39,987 nt of DNA from Secundilactobacillus similis DSM 23365 = JCM 2765 (lineage in GTDB: Bacteria; Bacillota; Bacilli; Lactobacillales; Lactobacillaceae): NCBI RefSeq assembly GCF_001311075.1, contig NZ_BBAD01000025.1, positions 1-39,987 on the forward strand, written 5' to 3'. Below are positions 1 through 7,772 of the stretch, piece by piece; the first letter of the stretch is position 1; every line of letters starts with the position of its first letter. A model generated the notes under the pieces. The model worked only from the letters and a program-made list of their open reading frames with translations. It did not search any database and was not told the DNA's origin. The position numbers were made by a program, and so were the translations under genes.

Positions 1-6
1 GCGTAA

Positions 7-45
7 TAAAAAAGCCCTGAACTGGTTCCCTTCAGAGCTTTCTTA
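7..45 (-). terminator. Rho-independent terminator of the lmrC-lmrD-lipoprotein operon
   Basis: On the minus strand an 11-bp stem (AAAGCTCTGAA with TTCAGGGCTTT, one G-U pair) is followed by a T run. It lies just beyond the lipoprotein stop codon. Confidence 0.8.
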
Positions 46-62
46 TTAGTACTAATCGTAAA

Positions 63-1019
63 TTACTTCGTCACATAAATGTACAACGTACTCGTCGAAT
101 ACCCCAAATCAAACGATAACCCATTTGAGTGGATCGTACTGGTAGTTGTTTGACTGGTATTCTTCTTGTTCGCCTTATCCGAGAAAGCCTTCAACACGTG
201 CTTGGCGTTGGCGCCCACGCTGGTTGCCAGTAGCGAGAAGCTGGTGATAAAGGTTTTGGCATCGTCCTTATTCTTCAAAGCAGATGTTGGCACCATCAAG
301 GTCAGGCCAATCACCTGGCCGTTTTGGACGTTAGCCCGTAACGTGTTGCCTGAGGTGGTCGACAGGTTGCTGATGCCTGATTTGGCAGTTGTTGGCAGTG
401 TCTGCGACTTAACCTGTTGTTGCGCTTGTTTCATCTTAGGTGCTAAGGCAGCTTGCGTTTGTTGAAGCTTAGCCGCATTCGCTTTAAGCTGAGTTGCTTT
501 GGCAGCTTCCGTTTGAAGGGTGGCTGAAGCACTGGTATCGCCTGCCTTTAACTTGGCCTTCGCAGCCGCGACTTTAGCGGTGATGCTGGCCTGTTCTTTC
601 TTTAACGCTGCGGCCTGGCTTGAAAGCTGGGTCGCCGTTTTTTGATCAGCAGCTGATAACTTAGTAAAGGCAAGTGCTTGGTTATACGCAGTTTGGAACT
701 TCTGGTAGCTGATCAGCTTGCCAGTTTTAGCGATCGTGACGGTTTGGTGCTGGCCAGCGGTCGTTAACTTCACCGTTTGTTGGTAAGACTTAGCCGGCAG
801 GGTGATCGAGTAGCCGCCGTTGTTGGTCGTCTTTGATTGTTGTGCACCACCGTTGATCGTGTAGTGCACCTGTTTTTGGTTACTGCGGCCCTTAATGGTT
901 GCGGCCATCCCATTAGGCGTTAAGTGGTGATCGTCAACGGTGAGGGACGCTTTACCACAGCCCGCAAGTGCCAGTCCAAGTAAGGCGGCTGACAGCACGA
1001 GTTTCATTGATTTCTTCAC
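63..1019 (-). CDS. Putative lipoprotein with a central coiled coil
   Basis: This 318-residue secreted lipoprotein has unknown function. The N-terminus is a type II signal peptide ending in the lipobox LAGC, so the mature protein should be anchored to the outer face of the membrane. A beta-rich segment (about residues 25-100) precedes an Ala/Gln/Lys-rich helical segment (about 105-205) that looks like a coiled coil, and a C-terminal beta-rich part follows. The GTG start is chosen because AAGGAGG sits 8 nt upstream; an ATG four codons later is less well placed. It starts only 13 nt after lmrD and shares its terminator, so it is probably co-transcribed with the exporter. An accessory role in export or envelope stress is a guess from position only. 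Confidence 0.85.
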   Translation of the reverse strand: MKKSMKLVLSAALLGLALAGCGKASLTVDDHHLTPNGMAATIKGRSNQKQVHYTINGGAQQSKTTNNGGYSITLPAKSYQQTVKLTTAGQHQTVTIAKTGKLISYQKFQTAYNQALAFTKLSAADQKTATQLSSQAAALKKEQASITAKVAAAKAKLKAGDTSASATLQTEAAKATQLKANAAKLQQTQAALAPKMKQAQQQVKSQTLPTTAKSGISNLSTTSGNTLRANVQNGQVIGLTLMVPTSALKNKDDAKTFITSFSLLATSVGANAKHVLKAFSDKANKKNTSQTTTSTIHSNGLSFDLGYSTSTLYIYVTK

Positions 1020-1032
1020 GATGACAACCTCC

Positions 1033-2922
1033 TTAGTTGAATGAGACGCCGTTGGCGAATTGACTGTTATACAGGTTAGCGTAGAAGCCGTTTTTGGCCA
1101 TCAAATCGTTATGGTTCCCGGTTTCAACAATCGAACCGTGGTTCATGACGATGATGTTATCGGCATTTTGAATCGTTGATAGTCGGTGGGCCACCACGAA
1201 GCTGGTCCGGTTCTTCAACAGTTCGCTCATGGCGTGTTGAATCTGAACTTCGGTCCGGGTATCAACGGAACTCGTCGCTTCATCCAAAATCAAAATTTCA
1301 GGGTTGGCAACGAACGCTCTGGCAATCGTCACCAGTTGCCGTTGTCCTTGCGAAATGTTAGAAGCCGATTCGTTCAAGATCGTATCGTAGCCATCGGGCA
1401 GTTTGCGGACAAATTCATCCACGTGAGCCGCCTTAGCCGCGTCGATAATCTCATCGTGGCTGGCGTTTTCCCGGCCGTATTTGATATTATCGTAAATCGT
1501 CCCAGTAAATAGCCAGGTATCTTGGAGCACCATGGCGAAGTGGGAGCGGAGATCTTCCCGGTCAAGGCTGCGCGTGTCGACGCCGTTCAAGCGGATGGCA
1601 CCGCCCTTGATGTCGTAGAAGCGTTCCAGCAAGTTGATGATGGTCGTCTTCCCAGCGCCGGTAGGCCCTACGATGGCGACCTGTTGACCCGGTTTAACTT
1701 TAAGGTTGTAGTCGGTCATCAGCAACTCGTTATCGTTGTAGCCGAACTGAACGTGTTCCAGTTCAAGAAGGCTGTCACTGTCAGTTTTGGCAGGTTGAGC
1801 GTCCTTGGTGGTGTCAGCCATTTCTTCTTCATCCAAAACGTCAAAGACCCGTTCTGCAGAAGCGATGGTGGACTGAATCGTGTTCATCAAGTTGGCTAAT
1901 TGCGAAATTGGTTGTGAGAACTGGTTGGTGTACTGCAAGAAGGCTTGCACGTTCCCAAGGGTAACGGTCCCGTGGGCCACTTGGATTCCACCGATGATAG
2001 CGACGAAAACGTAGCCGATGTTGTTCAAGAACATCATCAACGGCATGATGATCCCGGAGATGAACTGCGCCTTCCAAGCGGCTTGGTAGTACTGCTTGTT
2101 TTGTTCCTCAAAGGTCACGATGGTGTCGTTTTCCTTATTGAAACTCTTCAGCACTTGTTGGCCGGTGTAGTTTTCTTCGACCTGATTGTTCATCAACCCA
2201 AGGCTCTTTTGTTGCGCCGCAAAATACTTCTGCGAACGTGGTGCCACAATTCCAACGATGATCAAACTCAGTGGGATGGTGACCAAGGCAATCAGCGTCA
2301 ACTTCCAACTGATCGTCAGCATCATCCATAGCGTCCCAATAAAGGTCACGGTACTGGTAACCGCTTGGGTGAGACTTTGTTGCAGGGTGTTGGCGATGTT
2401 ATCCATATCGTTAACGGCCCGGCTCATGATGTCACCGTTGTTGTGGGTATCGTAGTATTTGATCGGCACAAGGCGCATTTTACGCTTCATGTTGCCCCGC
2501 AACTTATAAACGGTTTTTTGGGAGATCAGGGTCATGATGTACTGTTGCAGGAAGCTGAAAACACCGGATGCGAGGTACATAATCCCAACAATGATGATAA
2601 TGTGAATGATCTTTTGGTAGTTGATCGGCAACTTGCTGATGTCAAAGCCGGCATTTTGTTGCGACGTGCCCTTCATGACACCCTTGTAAATTTCAGTGGT
2701 TGCTTTCCCGAGGATCTTTGGCGTCCGAATCTGGAAAATAACGCTGGTGATCGCGAAAATCAACACGAGCACCAGACCCACGATGCGGTCTGACATGTAG
2801 CTCATCAGGCGCTTAGTGGTGCCCCAGAAGTTCTTTGGCTTTTCAACGACGCCTTGGAATCGGCCACCACCTGGGCCGTGGCCGGGTCCGTGACTCGTTG
2901 TGTGTGTGTCTTCCTTAGCCAT
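1033..2922 (-). CDS. lmrD: Heterodimeric ABC multidrug exporter subunit, LmrD type
   Basis: This is a half-transporter of 629 residues with six predicted membrane segments followed by a nucleotide-binding domain. Walker A is GPTGAGKT (419-426), the signature is ISQGQRQ (about 523-529), and Walker B ends LDEATSSVD with the catalytic Glu present. That makes it the subunit with the canonical Walker B. The N-terminus is His/Gly-rich, an extension seen in LmrD-like subunits. Its ATG overlaps the upstream lmrC stop by one base (TAATG) and GAGGAGG lies 10 nt upstream, so the two subunits are translationally coupled. The family exports amphiphilic drugs, bile acids or antimicrobial peptides; the substrate here cannot be read from sequence. 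Confidence 0.93.
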   Translation of the reverse strand: MAKEDTHTTSHGPGHGPGGGRFQGVVEKPKNFWGTTKRLMSYMSDRIVGLVLVLIFAITSVIFQIRTPKILGKATTEIYKGVMKGTSQQNAGFDISKLPINYQKIIHIIIIVGIMYLASGVFSFLQQYIMTLISQKTVYKLRGNMKRKMRLVPIKYYDTHNNGDIMSRAVNDMDNIANTLQQSLTQAVTSTVTFIGTLWMMLTISWKLTLIALVTIPLSLIIVGIVAPRSQKYFAAQQKSLGLMNNQVEENYTGQQVLKSFNKENDTIVTFEEQNKQYYQAAWKAQFISGIIMPLMMFLNNIGYVFVAIIGGIQVAHGTVTLGNVQAFLQYTNQFSQPISQLANLMNTIQSTIASAERVFDVLDEEEMADTTKDAQPAKTDSDSLLELEHVQFGYNDNELLMTDYNLKVKPGQQVAIVGPTGAGKTTIINLLERFYDIKGGAIRLNGVDTRSLDREDLRSHFAMVLQDTWLFTGTIYDNIKYGRENASHDEIIDAAKAAHVDEFVRKLPDGYDTILNESASNISQGQRQLVTIARAFVANPEILILDEATSSVDTRTEVQIQHAMSELLKNRTSFVVAHRLSTIQNADNIIVMNHGSIVETGNHNDLMAKNGFYANLYNSQFANGVSFN

Positions 2923-4655
2923 TAGTTGGTTGCCTCCTCTCGAATTTGCGAGTTGACGATTTCTTGATAGACGGTGTTGTTGGCGAGCAATTCTTTATGC
3001 GTGCCCTTACCAACTAACTTCCCGTTATCCAGAACTAGAATCAAGTCAGCATCGGCCACGGTTGCAATCCGTTGGGCCACGATGATGGTGATACTTTGTT
3101 GGATGTGGGCGTCTTGGCGAAGTGCAGCCCGTAAGTCGGCATCGGTTTTAAAATCCAGTGCGGAGAACGAGTCGTCAAAGATGTAGACGGTTGACTGCTT
3201 AACTAAAGCCCGGGCAATCGCTAACCGTTGCCGTTGACCACCGGAGAAGTTGCCACCACCTTGTTCAACGTGGAGGTCGAGCCCGGCTGGGTCAGCTTCA
3301 ACGAAGTCGCGAGACCGCGCAATGTCTAACGCATGCCAAATCTCTTCATCGGTAGCGTCCGGTTTCCCGTATTGCATATTTTCACGTAGCGTCCCGGTAA
3401 AGAGGGTTGCCGTTTGAGGGACGAGGGAAACGTTATCCCGGAGTTCTGATAGGGAGAGGTCGGTTAGATTATGCCCATCAAGGGTGATCGTCCCGTTTTC
3501 GATATCGTAGAACCGGGGAATTAAGTTGATCAGCGAGGTTTTCCCAGAACCAGTCCCACCGATGATGGCAACCGTTTGGCCACTCTTGGCGTCAAAGTCG
3601 ATATCGGTCAACGCGGGTTGTTCCGCGTTGCGATAACGGTAAGTGACGTGGTCGAATTTCAGATCGTGTTGATTGGTAGCGGTCAGTGGAGCGGGATTTG
3701 ATGCGATCTTAAGGGTTGACCGCAGATCGAAGACTTCTTGGATCCGCTTAGCTGAAGCTTGCGCCCGTGGAATGAAAATCAGGACCATGGAGAGCATCAT
3801 AAAGCTCATTAGGATCTGAACGGCGTAAGTCATGAACGCAATCAGGTTCCCGACTTGCATCGCTTGGCTCCCAATCAATTTAGCCCCAAACCAAATAATC
3901 GCCACGTTAGTCCCACTCATGACCAGCGTCATGACGGGGAGTGCCAACGCAAGAATCGTGTTGACGTTAATGGCGTTCTTGGTGTAATCCAAGTTGGCGT
4001 CTTCAAACCGGTCTTGTTCAAACTGGTCTTGTCGAAATGCTCGAACGACCCGGACACCGGTCAACCCTTCACGGAAGATCCGGTTGATGCGGTCGGTCTT
4101 GGTTTGCATCGCTTGGAAGAGTGGCATCGCAAATTTCAGCATGATGCCCATAAAGATGGCTAATAGTGGTAGTGACACCACGAAAATCAGCGTTAATTGG
4201 TGGTCTTTGCTGTACGCTAAGAAACTCGCCCCAATCAACATAATTGGCGCCATGATCATCATCCGCAGCATCATGATCGCCACGTTTTGAATTTGAACCA
4301 CGTCATTGGTGGTCCGGGTAATCAGTGAAGAGGTTTCCACTTGATTATATTCATCGGTTGAAAAATTCATGACCTTGCGATAAATATCGCTTCGGAGGTT
4401 TTGGCCCAGTTTTTGAGACGTTCGGGCGGCAAGGAAGACGTTACAGATTGCCGCAACGATACTGAGCAGGGAAAAGGCGACCATTTTCGCGCCGGTTTTC
4501 CAGATGTAGCTGATATCGCCAGTTGCAACCCCGTTATTCACGATATCGGAGGTCAAACTGGGGAGATTAAGGTTTGCAATCACCTGGACGGTCATAAAGA
4601 GGACCGCGCCGATCACGGCGAGGTAGGAGACACGTCCCTTGGCAATTTTAAGCAT
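2922..4655 (-). CDS. lmrC: Heterodimeric ABC multidrug exporter subunit, LmrC type
   Basis: This 577-residue partner of LmrD has a six-helix membrane domain and a nucleotide-binding domain. Walker A is GGTGSGKT (366-373) and the signature is FSGGQRQ (470-476). Walker B is YIFDDSFSALD, with Asp495 where the catalytic Glu normally stands. An Asp at this position is the hallmark of the LmrC/BmrC side of asymmetric exporters. I start at 4655 because AAAGGAG lies 8 nt upstream; the frame is open upstream but has no ribosome site. It is the first gene of a three-gene operon. A pair of direct repeats lies 39-69 nt upstream of the start. Confidence 0.92.
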   Translation of the reverse strand: MLKIAKGRVSYLAVIGAVLFMTVQVIANLNLPSLTSDIVNNGVATGDISYIWKTGAKMVAFSLLSIVAAICNVFLAARTSQKLGQNLRSDIYRKVMNFSTDEYNQVETSSLITRTTNDVVQIQNVAIMMLRMMIMAPIMLIGASFLAYSKDHQLTLIFVVSLPLLAIFMGIMLKFAMPLFQAMQTKTDRINRIFREGLTGVRVVRAFRQDQFEQDRFEDANLDYTKNAINVNTILALALPVMTLVMSGTNVAIIWFGAKLIGSQAMQVGNLIAFMTYAVQILMSFMMLSMVLIFIPRAQASAKRIQEVFDLRSTLKIASNPAPLTATNQHDLKFDHVTYRYRNAEQPALTDIDFDAKSGQTVAIIGGTGSGKTSLINLIPRFYDIENGTITLDGHNLTDLSLSELRDNVSLVPQTATLFTGTLRENMQYGKPDATDEEIWHALDIARSRDFVEADPAGLDLHVEQGGGNFSGGQRQRLAIARALVKQSTVYIFDDSFSALDFKTDADLRAALRQDAHIQQSITIIVAQRIATVADADLILVLDNGKLVGKGTHKELLANNTVYQEIVNSQIREEATN

Positions 4656-4693
4656 CGTACCAGCTCCTTTCATTAGCTGCGTAATTGATAATA

Positions 4694-4724
4694 TAGTTAA
4701 CAAGACCGGTAGATTAGTTAACAA
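4694..4724 (-). promoter_or_regulatory. Direct repeat upstream of lmrC, possible operator
   Basis: The 10-mer TTGTTAACTA (minus strand) occurs at 4715-4724 and again at 4694-4703, exactly 21 bp apart, which is two helical turns. Each copy contains the palindrome GTTAAC. A TATATT follows the second copy, but I could not assign a convincing -35. Confidence 0.45.
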
Positions 4725-4796
4725 TTCGTAAACATGAACTATTCTACACTTAATTATGGGTAAAGGTTAGCATTATTTCTTGGGATGTGAAATAAA

Positions 4797-4838
4797 AAAG
4801 AACACCACCCAAACTCGGCTGGAGTCGGGCAGTGTCTT
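4797..4838 (-). terminator. Terminator of the padR-DUF4097 operon
   Basis: An imperfect stem (ACACTGCCCGACTC against GAGTTTGGGTGGTGT) is followed on the minus strand by TTCTTTTTTATT. It separates the PadR operon from the lmrC promoter region. Confidence 0.7.
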
Positions 4839-4899
4839 GATGAAAGTGGTGCGGTTAAAATCGGGTAATTTGAGCACCGTGTTCGTTTTTAATGAGTCC

Positions 4900-5994
4900 C
4901 TACTGCAACTTAATCGTCCCAGAATGGGCGGTTCCCGTTAGCGTGTAACTTGGTTCAGCACCAGTTTGGCCAATTGCCGCGCCTTGCACTTGAACGTCAA
5001 AGTTGGCTGATCGGTCGACTTTGACGGTACCGGAGTTAGATTGCAGGTTGAATTTGAACTGATCTTGCTGGGGTTGCTGGGTCTTGATGGTGCCAGAGTG
5101 CGCATCAAGCTTAAGATCGCCATCGACGGTCAACCAATCCAGTTTAATACTACCAGAGTGGGCGGAGAAACTACCGTGACCAGTGAGACTGCTCCCTTTA
5201 ATGCTACCGGAATGGGCATTGATGTTGAAGTTGGCGGTGGTGTTATTGAGGCGAATGACGCCGGATGTGGCGTTTACCTTCAGCTGGTCAGCCGTCAAAT
5301 GGTCCGCCTTGAAGCTCCCCGAAGTCAGTTGGGTGTTTAACGAGTGAAGGTGAGCCTGCGTAATGGTGACGGTCCCGGACGTTAAGCTGAGGGTGCAGTC
5401 CGCGTTGACTTGAAGGTCGGTTATGGTGAGTGCACCAGATTTTAGCCGCAGTTCGATACTGCCCGAAAAATCTAGCGGGAGGGCTAATTCGATTTGAGAC
5501 GTTGGGTGTCGGAACGGAATAAGGTAGTGGAGCCAACTAGGCGCGGATGCGGTTGCCTGAAGGGTATCTTGAAGTTGGTGAATCTGAAGTTGGCTTGAGG
5601 CCAGTTTAGGTTGCTGGTACTGACGAAGATGAATCTGGTTGTCAGCGCTAGGAATAAACCGAACTCGGCTGTCTTCAACGTTCAAAATAATGTGTTGAAT
5701 CTGGTTAGCCGCGAAGGTTTGTTCAACGACCGCGCCAGTTTGGTAGGTTTCAGTGATGGCTTGGTCGCTGGTTTCGCTGACGAGTTGCAGTGGTTCTGAA
5801 AGGTCACCAAGGCCGGTAACCGCAGCGTGAACGGCTTCTTCTGGAGTTGCTGCTTCACCGTTGTCCAACAAGTCCTGCGCACTTTCTTGAACGTCGGCTT
5901 TAACTTCGTTGTAGAAATCAAGCAGGTCGTCCGTTTTGGGATAACCAGCAAAAATTTGATCAAGTTCAGTAGTAATTAAGTTGTCATTAATCAT
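4900..5994 (-). CDS. DUF4097 (putative adhesin-like) protein with HAAS-like N-terminal domain
   Basis: This 364-residue protein has unknown function. Residues 1 to about 80 form a helical region resembling the HAAS/DUF1700 or permease-prefix domains often encoded beside PadR regulators. From about residue 95 it is a long series of short beta-strand repeats carrying the recurring motif SG(S/T)I/V(K), typical of DUF4097. There is no signal peptide or membrane helix. The start at 5994 is set by AGGAG upstream and by the 8-bp overlap with padR. PadR-HAAS-DUF4097 modules are a recurrent envelope-stress arrangement in Firmicutes; a role in sensing or responding to envelope stress is inferred from that. 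Confidence 0.85.
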   Translation of the reverse strand: MINDNLITTELDQIFAGYPKTDDLLDFYNEVKADVQESAQDLLDNGEAATPEEAVHAAVTGLGDLSEPLQLVSETSDQAITETYQTGAVVEQTFAANQIQHIILNVEDSRVRFIPSADNQIHLRQYQQPKLASSQLQIHQLQDTLQATASAPSWLHYLIPFRHPTSQIELALPLDFSGSIELRLKSGALTITDLQVNADCTLSLTSGTVTITQAHLHSLNTQLTSGSFKADHLTADQLKVNATSGVIRLNNTTANFNINAHSGSIKGSSLTGHGSFSAHSGSIKLDWLTVDGDLKLDAHSGTIKTQQPQQDQFKFNLQSNSGTVKVDRSANFDVQVQGAAIGQTGAEPSYTLTGTAHSGTIKLQ

Positions 5995-6340
5995 GTTTGA
6001 GCACTCCTGTCGTGAGTTGCGTAATGGTGTTTTTAGCAAATTCCCAGTCTTGGCGGAACTGAGTGAGTTCAGCCAGACCGGCATCGGTAATATGGTAGTA
6101 TTTGCGCCGGCCACCCTGAGTTTCGCTGCCGTAGTAGCTTTCGATGAGGGCGTTTTTACTGAGACGCCGAAAGACGGTGTAGAGCGTGGCTTCGTTGATT
6201 TGATAGGCGCCGTTGGACAGCGTGTTGATTTGCTGAGCCATTTGGTAGCCGTACGAATCGCCCTGCGATAAAATGTTAAGAATGATACCATCGGTGGCAC
6301 CACGCAGTAGATCCTTTGAAATATCGTGACGCGTTGTCAT
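5987..6340 (-). CDS. PadR-family transcriptional regulator
   Basis: This 117-residue regulator has a winged-helix PadR domain (SYGYQMAQQIN, INEATLYTVFRRL, GRRKYYHITDAG) and a short C-terminal helix for dimerisation. AAAGGAGG lies 6 nt before the ATG. It overlaps the DUF4097 gene by 8 bp, so the two are coupled. The Lactococcus lmrCD pump is controlled by the PadR protein LmrR, and here lmrCD is the next operon downstream. That makes PadR control of lmrCD plausible, but the sequence does not prove it. Autoregulation is likely through the palindrome at 6367-6409. Confidence 0.92.
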   Translation of the reverse strand: MTTRHDISKDLLRGATDGIILNILSQGDSYGYQMAQQINTLSNGAYQINEATLYTVFRRLSKNALIESYYGSETQGGRRKYYHITDAGLAELTQFRQDWEFAKNTITQLTTGVLKHD

Positions 6341-6366
6341 GGCAACCTCCTTTTAATAAATTACTA

Positions 6367-6409
6367 TTTGACACATAACAATGTAATCCATATTACTGTG
6401 TGTGTCAAA
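6367..6409. promoter_or_regulatory. padR promoter with nested palindromic operator; possible divergent promoter
   Basis: The minus strand has TTGACA (6403-6408), 17 bp, then TACATT (6380-6385), driving padR. TTTGACACA at 6367-6375 and TGTGTCAAA at 6401-6409 form an outer inverted repeat, and GTAAT-4-ATTAC (6383-6396) sits inside it. The symmetry also gives a plus-strand TTGACA (6368) with TATTAC 17 bp downstream. PadR operators are commonly palindromes of this kind. Confidence 0.7.
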
Positions 6410-6509
6410 CTAATTTTAAAAGTTAAACTTAATGCGTTGACTAAATGCTGTGGTGGCAACGATTATGGCGGAGTGGGTATGGGAATTTTTTTAAAACCAC
6501 TAAAATCGA

Positions 6510-6538
6510 TTGTGTTTCCGAATGTATGTTCGTATAAT
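6510..6538 (+). promoter_or_regulatory. Promoter with LexA-like (SOS) box
   Basis: TTGTGT (6510-6515), a 17-bp spacer and a perfect TATAAT (6533-6538) form a sigma-A promoter. The spacer contains CGAATGTATGTTCG at 6519-6532, one base from the Gram-positive LexA consensus CGAAC-N4-GTTCG. A repressor bound there would block the promoter. Confidence 0.7.
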
Positions 6539-6566
6539 GGAGTTAATTCAAAACGGGGTGATCGGG

Positions 6567-6710
6567 ATGGCCGAAAAAAACAATGTCATTATTCAGTTTC
6601 CAAAAACGGTGGATATGAGTGAAATTGCACAGATTCTAGAAAACGCTTTCGAGGCGCATGGGATTGAGTCGTATGAGGTGGAGTATAAGAGCGCGAAGCA
6701 AGGCGGTTAA
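6567..6710 (+). CDS. Small protein of unknown function, predicted SOS-regulated
   Basis: This encodes 47 residues, starting MAEKNNVIIQFPKTVDMSE, with no signal peptide or membrane helix. I start at the ATG at 6567, preceded by GGGGTGAT. It is 29 bp downstream of a perfect -10 box with a LexA-like operator, so DNA-damage induction is predicted. I do not recognise the family. The last seven codons and the TAA resemble the 5' arm of the intergenic repeat family described here, so the natural C-terminus may have been altered by that repeat. Confidence 0.65.
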   Translation: MAEKNNVIIQFPKTVDMSEIAQILENAFEAHGIESYEVEYKSAKQGG

Positions 6711-6830
6711 AGCGCGGCTGCCAGAACGAGCTGGTCTGATCAAACTTCACGTAATAACTGACCTGCGGAAAACAACAGTTCAAGTGGCGCCGAAAACCAT
6801 GTTGCCTGAAGGCGCGTCGCCAAGCAGCAG
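6687..6830 (+). repeat. Degenerate copy (F) of the stop-codon hairpin repeat, mostly tail
   Basis: The 5' part, AGAGCGCGAAGCAAGGCGG followed by TTAAAGCGCGG, matches the 5' arm of elements C and D. The long inner hairpin is missing. The rest aligns with the tail of element A through CAAACTTCAC, GCCGAAA and GTCGCCA blocks. The remaining sequence up to 6947 shows nothing I can identify. Confidence 0.5.
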
Positions 6831-6947
6831 TTGTTAAAGGGAAAGCTATCGTTTTTGAGCGTGTGACAAGAGAGAGTTATGTGGCGGCTATCTGCCAGTC
6901 TCAAACAAATCACCGCTAATCAAAAAACGAATCATCAAAACCAACAC

Positions 6948-6992
6948 AAAAAGGGCGTCACGACATCCCACCCGGGAAGTCATGACGCCCTT
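6948..6992 (-). terminator. Terminator of the ywlG-family gene
   Basis: GGGCGTCA and TGACGCCC (8 bp, extended by GAC/GTC) form the stem; on the minus strand it is followed by TTTTTGTG. Confidence 0.8.
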
Positions 6993-7035
6993 AATTTATC
7001 ATCGTTTAAATCCAACAACTGCGAATCAGCCCAAA

Positions 7036-7590
7036 CTACTTTTCAGGCCACTCATAAATCGCTCGTTCCCCACCAATTAGCTTTGGCCGAGAAGTCAGGA
7101 AGGTCGTGTGGGCGGCACCAATTTCCTTGACGCTAGTTTGGACGGGAATCTGAACCCAACGGACGTGCATCCCAATTTGGGTGTCACCAATGTCCATGCC
7201 ACCGTCAGCGGTAATCCGCTCAACTTCAACGGGGTCCTTAAAGGCTTTGTAGGCCGCTACTTGGCCGGCACCACCGGCGTGAAGGGCGGGGACCACGCTC
7301 ACGATTTCGTAACCGCGGCGGTCAGCAACTTCGCGTTCCAAAAGAAGGGCCCGGTTAATGTGTTGACACCCTTGGACGGCCAGATTGACGTGGTGCGCAT
7401 TTAGAATGGGTAAAATGGTTTGAATCACAGCGTCGCCAACTTCTGCGTTGGTCGCTTGACCCATCCATTCGCCCATGACGGTACTCGAACTGAAGCCCAG
7501 AACGAAGAGGCCGTTTTCGGGCAGTGTGACCTGTTCAAAGTATTCAGTTAGTGCGGTCGTTAATGATGCTTTAATGTTTTCAAGTTCCAT
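7036..7590 (-). CDS. ywlG: TIGR01440 / UPF0340 family protein (YwlG-like)
   Basis: This 184-residue cytoplasmic protein matches the YwlG family along its full length. Recognisable blocks include GLFVLGFSSSTVMGEWMG, LAVQGCQHINRAL, and GGMDIGDTQIGMHVRWVQIPV. The family is conserved in Firmicutes but its biochemical role is unknown. The start is the ATG with AAGGAGAT nearby upstream. It is a single-gene unit with its own promoter (7633-7661) and terminator. Confidence 0.9.
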   Translation of the reverse strand: MELENIKASLTTALTEYFEQVTLPENGLFVLGFSSSTVMGEWMGQATNAEVGDAVIQTILPILNAHHVNLAVQGCQHINRALLLEREVADRRGYEIVSVVPALHAGGAGQVAAYKAFKDPVEVERITADGGMDIGDTQIGMHVRWVQIPVQTSVKEIGAAHTTFLTSRPKLIGGERAIYEWPEK

Positions 7591-7632
7591 ACTACTCGAT
7601 CTCCTTATGTATGATGACGCTTCATAAAGACC

Positions 7633-7661
7633 ATCATACCTTCACTGGTGAATAATTACAA
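7633..7661 (-). promoter_or_regulatory. Promoter of the ywlG-family gene
   Basis: On the minus strand TTGTAA and TATGAT are 17 bp apart. The -10 overlaps one arm of an 8-bp inverted repeat (GTATGATG and CATCATAC), which could be an operator. Confidence 0.6.
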
Positions 7662-7772
7662 TCCACTAGGCTTATCAATCTGAAATTATGATGAGAATCT
7701 GTGCTGATCCGCTCAATCCCCGAATAATATAACAGGCCATTCCCAGACTTTCAAGTCAGACGCCTTGGCCGA

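Noticed and set aside
166-465. Plus-strand frame opposite the lipoprotein gene
   Set aside because: It is a shadow of the minus-strand coding sequence and has no ribosome-binding site.
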